NCBI GenBank assembly: GCA_007133145.1
Contig: SLNF01000334.1
Coordinates: 1 to 24,597, forward strand
DNA from: Nitriliruptorales bacterium
Lineage (GTDB): Bacteria > Actinomycetota > Nitriliruptoria > Euzebyales > Egibacteraceae
DNA length: 24,597 nucleotides
Reading direction: 5' to 3'
Of the stretch, positions 23,644 to 24,597 are shown piece after piece. Position 1 is the stretch's first letter, and every line of letters begins with the position of its first letter. Made by a program: the position numbers and the translations under genes. The notes under the pieces were generated by a model, which had not been told where the DNA came from, ran no database searches, and worked only from the letters and a program-made list of their open reading frames with translations.

Positions 23644-24597
23644 TCAGCCGTCGACCGCGGCGAGGAAGGCCGGGGTCGAGGCGACGTCGACACCGGCGGG
23701 GGCGACCCGCTCGGCGAGCTCGCGATCGCTGGTGACGACGAGCGCCGGCTCGTCGGTGTCGAGCGCGGCGACGAGGTCGACGATACGGTCGTCGGCGGTC
23801 TCGTCGCTGTCGCTGAACACCACGAGCACGTCGCGCGGGGCGGTCTCCGCCGAGGGGGCCTCGTCGGCGCCGTCGAAGACGACGACGACGCGCGGACCGA
23901 AACGTGCGGCGACGGCCCCGGCGAGGGCGACGAGCCAGCGACGCTGCGTCGCGAGGTCGGCGATCGGCTGTCCATGGGGGTGCTTCGTGACGTTGTAGCC
24001 GTCGATGACGCACCGCAGCCCGGGCACCCGCAGCAGCGAGCGCACCCCATCGGGATGCTCCCGCGACAGCCCCTTCGGCAACGTGCAGGGCCTCCCGGCC
24101 TCGGCGGAGGGTGCCTCCCTCGGCAGGGTCCCAGCCGCCGGTCCCGCCCGCTGCTCGGGTTCCTCGAGCACCTCCGGCCCGCGCTCGGGCGGCATCTCAC
24201 CGTGCGCCCGCAGGCGACCGAGGAGCCCCTCGACCTCGTCGACGAGCCAGGCGCGCTGTCCTTCCACGCCCTGCCGCGCGGCGTCGGCCTCGCGCACACG
24301 CTCGCGCAGCCGCGCGACGCGACGCCGGTGCTGGCGCTGAAGGTCGGTGAGCTCGCGACGCAGCAGGTCGCGCTCCTCGGTGAGCGCGGCGACGCGCTCC
24401 TCGGCGTGCGCGAGCCGCTCCTCGAGCCGGCGGGCCCTCGCGGCCTCCCCCTCGGCCCGCCGACGGACCGCGTCGCGCTCCGCACGCAGCGCCGTGGCGA
24501 TCTCCTCCTCGGCGACGCTGCCTGCGCCGGCGGCGCCGTGGGCCTCGCTTGGCTCGGCGGGCTCCTGCGGTCCCCCCTCGCGGGCCACGCTCGCCGT
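23644..24597 (-). CDS. YacP-like NYN domain protein with N-terminal coiled coil; 5' end at or beyond the window edge
   Basis: This is a putative RNA-binding or nuclease-fold protein. At least 314 residues are visible from the in-frame GTG at 24588; the frame stays open to the right edge and no ribosome site is visible, so the true start may lie outside. A long Arg/Glu/Ala-rich heptad-like region (about 25-130) predicts a coiled coil, then a Pro/Glu-rich linker, then an NYN domain (about 190-310). NYN features are VIDGYNV (194-200), VVVFDGAD (235-242), the ETADDRIVDLV segment (263-273) and VVTSDRE (284-290), with the expected Asp residues (196, 239, 267, 288). In Bacillus the related YacP/Rae1 acts as a ribosome-associated mRNA nuclease; equivalent activity here is inference. 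The 3' end is 75 bp before the small Cys-rich gene. Confidence 0.88.
   Translation of the reverse strand, partial: TASVAREGGPQEPAEPSEAHGAAGAGSVAEEEIATALRAERDAVRRRAEGEAARARRLEERLAHAEERVAALTEERDLLRRELTDLQRQHRRRVARLRERVREADAARQGVEGQRAWLVDEVEGLLGRLRAHGEMPPERGPEVLEEPEQRAGPAAGTLPREAPSAEAGRPCTLPKGLSREHPDGVRSLLRVPGLRCVIDGYNVTKHPHGQPIADLATQRRWLVALAGAVAARFGPRVVVVFDGADEAPSAETAPRDVLVVFSDSDETADDRIVDLVAALDTDEPALVVTSDRELAERVAPAGVDVASTPAFLAAVDG

Overview
This window is about 24.6 kb of very GC-rich DNA with strongly biased third codon positions and dense, tightly packed genes. Many starts are GTG or ATG with GGAGG-like ribosome sites, and ATGA stop/start overlaps are frequent. The gene families (TreS, maltokinase and GlgB in a row; a PimB-like mannosyltransferase; a geranylgeranyl/menaquinone reductase-type flavoprotein; a YacP-like NYN protein with a coiled coil) point to an actinobacterium. 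A deep-branching lineage such as Nitriliruptoria or Acidimicrobiia is a guess from gene style and was not tested. No tRNA, rRNA, CRISPR array, insertion sequence or phage gene was seen.

Layout. (1) Positions 3-4791, plus strand: the 3' two thirds of treS, then a maltokinase and glgB, joined by two ATGA overlaps. (2) 4796-7661, minus: proS followed by an FAD reductase, convergent with glgB across a 4-bp gap. (3) 7729-12020, plus: treZ, apparently starting at a rare AUC codon, then a large GH57/DUF3536 protein. (4) 12186-18815, minus: glgX, treY and an ABC exporter, overlapping or coupled to each other. (5) 18917-22008, plus: an MFS transporter, a PNPOx-like flavin protein and a GT4 glycosyltransferase. 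(6) 21940-24597, minus: a YacP-like NYN nuclease-fold protein, a 63-residue cysteine-rich protein and an M48 membrane protease whose 3' end overlaps the GT4 gene by 69 bp.

How the genes work together. About 19 kb is an almost complete cycle between alpha-glucan and trehalose. GlgX debranches glucan, TreY converts the reducing end of maltooligosaccharides to trehalose, and TreZ releases it. TreS interconverts trehalose and maltose, maltokinase makes maltose 1-phosphate, and GlgB branches the glucan that GlgE would build from it. GlgE is not in the window; in many actinobacteria it lies just upstream of treS, so it may lie just off the left edge. The GH57/DUF3536 protein and the ABC exporter are the less understood members of the locus. 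The right-hand third looks like ordinary housekeeping and envelope functions.

The most notable points are the probable AUC start of treZ, the conserved-looking but uncharacterised GH57/DUF3536 partner, the ABC exporter translationally coupled to treY, and candidate leaderless promoters.
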